A stretch of 7,545 nucleotides of DNA, taken from an uncultured Micrococcales bacterium. GTDB taxonomy: Bacteria > Actinomycetota > Actinomycetes > Actinomycetales > Microbacteriaceae. This document shows positions 5,562 to 7,545 of this stretch, piece after piece. The DNA is taken from NCBI GenBank assembly GCA_903853515.1, contig CAINTU010000155.1, forward strand, positions 1 to 7,545, given 5' to 3'. Below the pieces are notes generated by a model that searched no databases, was not told the DNA's origin, and saw only the letters and a list, made by a program, of their open reading frames with translations. Position 1 is the stretch's first letter, and the number at the start of each line of letters is the position of its first letter. The position numbers and the translations under genes were made by a program.

Positions 5562-6827
5562 ATGAGTGCTACGAGAGTTTTTGTCGCCAGATTGGCTGGC
5601 TGTGGCGTCTTTGACCCCGCGGGTGACCGTGTCGGAAAAGTCATTGACGTTCTCGTGGCCTACCGCAAAACCGGGGCTCCGCGCGCGACGGGCATGTTGG
5701 TCGAAATCACTGGGCGTCGCCGCGTGTTTGTGCCGATTGCTCGCGTTACTTCGATTTCGCCTGGGCAAGTAATTACCAACGGATTGATTGACTTGCGCCG
5801 ATTCACTCAACGCGGCCAAGAGGTTCGAGTGATTGCTGAAATCCTTGGTCGTAAAGTGACCCTAAAAGATGGCAGCGGATCAGCTTCGATTGAAGATCTT
5901 TCGATTGAACAGAGCAAGAACAAAGATTGGACTGTCAGCGACCTGTTCTTGCGTCGCCCAAAGGTAGGCGCATCGCCATTCGCACGTGGCGCGACCCTTT
6001 TTGCAGCTTGGCAAGACACGGTCGAAGAAGCCGCGACTGCCGAAAGTCAGAGCGCGCAGCAACTGATTGCAACCTATTCTGAACTTCGCCCGGCCGACTT
6101 GGCGAGCGCTTTGCTTGACTTGCCAGACGAGCGCATGATTCAGGTGGCTGAAGAACTCGATGACGAACGTCTAGCCGACGTGCTCGAAGAGTTGCCAGAA
6201 GAAGAGCAGATCGACATCATTCAAGAGCTCGATGACGAGCGCGCCGCCGAGGTTCTTGACCTGATGGAACCAGATGATGCCGCCGACCTGATGGCTAACC
6301 TGCCAGAGGCTCGCACCGAGGCGATTCTTGAACTCATGGATGAAGAAGAAGCCGACGATCTGCGCCGTTTGATGCAATACGGTGAGTTCACGGCTGGTGG
6401 TTTGATGACCACTGAGCCAATCATTTGTTCTGCCGAAGCCACAGTGGCTGAGGCGATGGCTCTTATTCGTCGCAGCGAAGTTGCCCCTGCTTTGGCTGCG
6501 AGCGTGTTTGTGACCCTGCCGCCTTTCGAAACAGTGACTGGCCGTTATTTGGGTATGGTGCATTTTCAGCGCATGCTGCGTTACCCACCGCACGAACGCC
6601 TCGGCACAATTCTTGACACCAACACAGAACCTTTGAACGAAGACACTCACATTTCGCAGATTCACAGAACTCTTGCGAACTACAACTTGGTTTCGTTGCC
6701 AGTTGTCGACAAAGACAATCACCTAATTGGCGTGGTGACCGTTGATGACGTTCTTGACCACCTGTTGCCAGAAGACTGGCGCACCGAAGACGATCTAGCA
6801 CCTATGAAGGCAGGTCAAAATGGCTAA
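5562..6827 (+). CDS. MgtE N-domain and CBS-pair protein lacking the Mg2+ channel domain
   Basis: A 421-residue soluble protein. Residues 1 to about 135 look like PRC-barrel-type beta structure (VFDPAGDRVGKVIDV, 16-30). About 165-275 is the acidic helical MgtE_N superhelix, with repeated LPDERMIQVAEELDDERLA-type units (187-248). About 278-402 is a CBS-domain pair beginning TAGGLMTTEP (277-286) and ending LIGVVTVDDVLDHLLPEDW (388-406). In true MgtE channels these cytosolic domains sense Mg2+ and gate a five-helix C-terminal pore. Here the protein ends straight after the CBS pair and has no membrane segment, so it cannot itself be the transporter. Annotations calling it a magnesium transporter are misleading. 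A metal- or nucleotide-sensing regulator is the reasonable inference. It starts at an ATG without a leader and overlaps the next gene by 8 bases. Counterparts with the same neighbours exist in mycobacteria (Rv1232c, as I recall), so the short form is normal and not a truncation. Confidence 0.93.
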   Translation: MSATRVFVARLAGCGVFDPAGDRVGKVIDVLVAYRKTGAPRATGMLVEITGRRRVFVPIARVTSISPGQVITNGLIDLRRFTQRGQEVRVIAEILGRKVTLKDGSGSASIEDLSIEQSKNKDWTVSDLFLRRPKVGASPFARGATLFAAWQDTVEEAATAESQSAQQLIATYSELRPADLASALLDLPDERMIQVAEELDDERLADVLEELPEEEQIDIIQELDDERAAEVLDLMEPDDAADLMANLPEARTEAILELMDEEEADDLRRLMQYGEFTAGGLMTTEPIICSAEATVAEAMALIRRSEVAPALAASVFVTLPPFETVTGRYLGMVHFQRMLRYPPHERLGTILDTNTEPLNEDTHISQIHRTLANYNLVSLPVVDKDNHLIGVVTVDDVLDHLLPEDWRTEDDLAPMKAGQNG

Positions 6828-7332
6828 GTCACGCGACCGCCTAGACACGCCGCTGCTACCCCGCCGGCCGATTGTGCCAAAGATTGACCGCGAACGTTTT
6901 GGTCGCGCGTCAGAAACTTTTGCGCGCGCTCTTGGCACGGGTGGCTTCTTGATCGGGCTGACAATTTTTTGTGCGATTTGGTTGGCATTCAACTCGTGGG
7001 CGCCTAGCGGCCTTGCATTTGATCCGCGCGCAACTAACTTCACTTTGCTAACTTTGTTGCTGTCGTTGCAGGCTTCTTATGCTGCCCCATTGATTTTGTT
7101 GGCTCAGAATCGCCAGGATGACCGTGACCGCGTCAAAACCGAACAGGATCGCCAACGGGCTGAGCGCAACCTTGCCGACACCGAGTATCTTGCCCGCGAG
7201 GTTGTGGCGCTTCGCCTAGCCATGCAAGATGTTGTAACCAAAGACCATTTGCGCGATGAGTTGCGCGATGTGCTCGAAGAGATTTTGACTGAGCTGCGCA
7301 AAGAGGCAGACAGCTCAAGCCAATCCAAATGA
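6820..7332 (+). CDS. DUF1003 two-helix membrane protein
   Basis: A 170-residue protein. A basic N-terminus (1-35) precedes transmembrane helices at about 41-58 and 72-95. The DUF1003 signature is visible: FDPRATNFTLLTLLLSLQAS (67-86) running into YAAPLILLAQNRQDDRDR (87-104). The remainder (about 105-163) is a highly charged helix likely to form a coiled coil, ending in a Ser-rich tail. The function of DUF1003 is unknown. The ATG at 6820 overlaps the end of the MgtE-like gene by 8 bases and has AAGG (6807-6810) and AGG (6812-6814) upstream, so translation is probably coupled. Its own stop overlaps a possible start of the Mrp gene (ATGA). Co-transcription with the MgtE-like gene is strongly suggested. 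Confidence 0.93.
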   Translation: MAKSRDRLDTPLLPRRPIVPKIDRERFGRASETFARALGTGGFLIGLTIFCAIWLAFNSWAPSGLAFDPRATNFTLLTLLLSLQASYAAPLILLAQNRQDDRDRVKTEQDRQRAERNLADTEYLAREVVALRLAMQDVVTKDHLRDELRDVLEEILTELRKEADSSSQSK

Positions 7333-7545
7333 ATCAGGCTCTAATGAGCGATTCAACTGCTGCGGCTGTTGCGGCGCTGAGCAGAGTGATTGACCCAGAA
7401 CTCAGAAGGCCGATTACCGAACTCGACATGGTGCATGTTGAGGCACTAGATGATCAAAAACTCGAAATCACAATCAAGCTGACCGTTGGCCACTGCCCCG
7501 CCGCCGAGCGAATCGAAGCCGAAGTGCGCGAGGCTCTAGCCAGCG
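7329..7545 (+). CDS. mrp: Mrp/NBP35-type Fe-S carrier ATPase, N-terminal MIP18 (DUF59) domain, truncated at the window end
   Basis: The open frame runs off the window after 72 residues. These match the MIP18/DUF59 domain that opens Mrp (ApbC) proteins: ALSRVIDPELRRPITELDMV (16-35) and the LTVGHCPAAERI loop (51-62) with conserved Cys56. The P-loop ATPase domain that would carry bound Fe-S clusters to apoproteins lies beyond the window. A stand-alone DUF59 protein cannot be fully excluded, but the order MgtE-like, DUF1003, Mrp is the usual actinobacterial one. Two starts compete. The ATG at 7329 overlaps the previous stop as ATGA and lacks a Shine-Dalgarno. The ATG at 7344, giving MSDSTAAAV, has AGG six bases upstream (7335-7337) and yields a more typical N-terminus; the true start may be this one. 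Confidence 0.85.
   Translation, partial: MNQALMSDSTAAAVAALSRVIDPELRRPITELDMVHVEALDDQKLEITIKLTVGHCPAAERIEAEVREALAS

Noticed and set aside
6171..6722. Long minus-strand open frame of 183 codons opposite the MgtE-like gene
   Set aside because: It lies entirely antisense to a well-supported gene; the translation is rich in His/Gln/Arg with no recognisable domain, as expected from the complementary strand of an acidic coding region.

Overview
The window looks like a compact actinobacterial chromosome segment, probably from a small-genome Microbacteriaceae-type lineage such as the freshwater Rhodoluna/Aquiluna group. The taxonomic guess is inference. It rests on a base composition near 50% by eye (not computed), very short intergenic gaps, GTG and TTG starts, a probable leaderless promoter, and two gene neighbourhoods I know from Actinobacteria. 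These are a ferritin-like (MiaE_2) gene divergent from a DEAD-box helicase, and a general stress protein / MgtE-N+CBS protein / DUF1003 protein / Mrp cluster. There are no RNA genes, insertion sequences, CRISPR arrays, phage genes or signs of recent gene transfer. No gene-free stretch exceeds 70 bases.

Left part (1-2507): the C-terminal end of an unidentified membrane protein, cut by the window edge, overlaps tail-to-tail by 4 bases with a minus-strand ferritin-like protein gene. That gene is divergent from a plus-strand DEAD-box RNA helicase with a long Arg/Gly/Asn-rich tail. A 68-base gap between the two carries a plausible promoter for the helicase.

Middle (2531-4925): a minus-strand PHP-family phosphoesterase and a plus-strand aminopeptidase P are divergent from a 58-base region containing a small inverted repeat. 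The aminopeptidase ends inside a 27-base tandem repeat that duplicates its last codons and stop. A stem-loop follows at the convergent junction with the next gene.

Right part (4982-7545): a minus-strand two-helix membrane protein of the general stress protein type is divergent from a tightly coupled plus-strand operon. The operon encodes a MgtE-N/CBS protein without the MgtE channel domain, a DUF1003 two-helix membrane protein (8-base overlap), and the start of the Mrp/NBP35 Fe-S carrier ATPase (ATGA overlap, running off the window). The coupling suggests coordinated expression. How a cyclic-nucleotide/Mg-type sensor module, a small membrane protein and an Fe-S carrier would work together is not established.

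Most of the window is ordinary housekeeping sequence. The items most worth a second look are the tandem repeat and stem-loop at the aminopeptidase 3' end, the missing canonical iron ligands in the ferritin-like protein, and the channel-less MgtE-like sensor operon.
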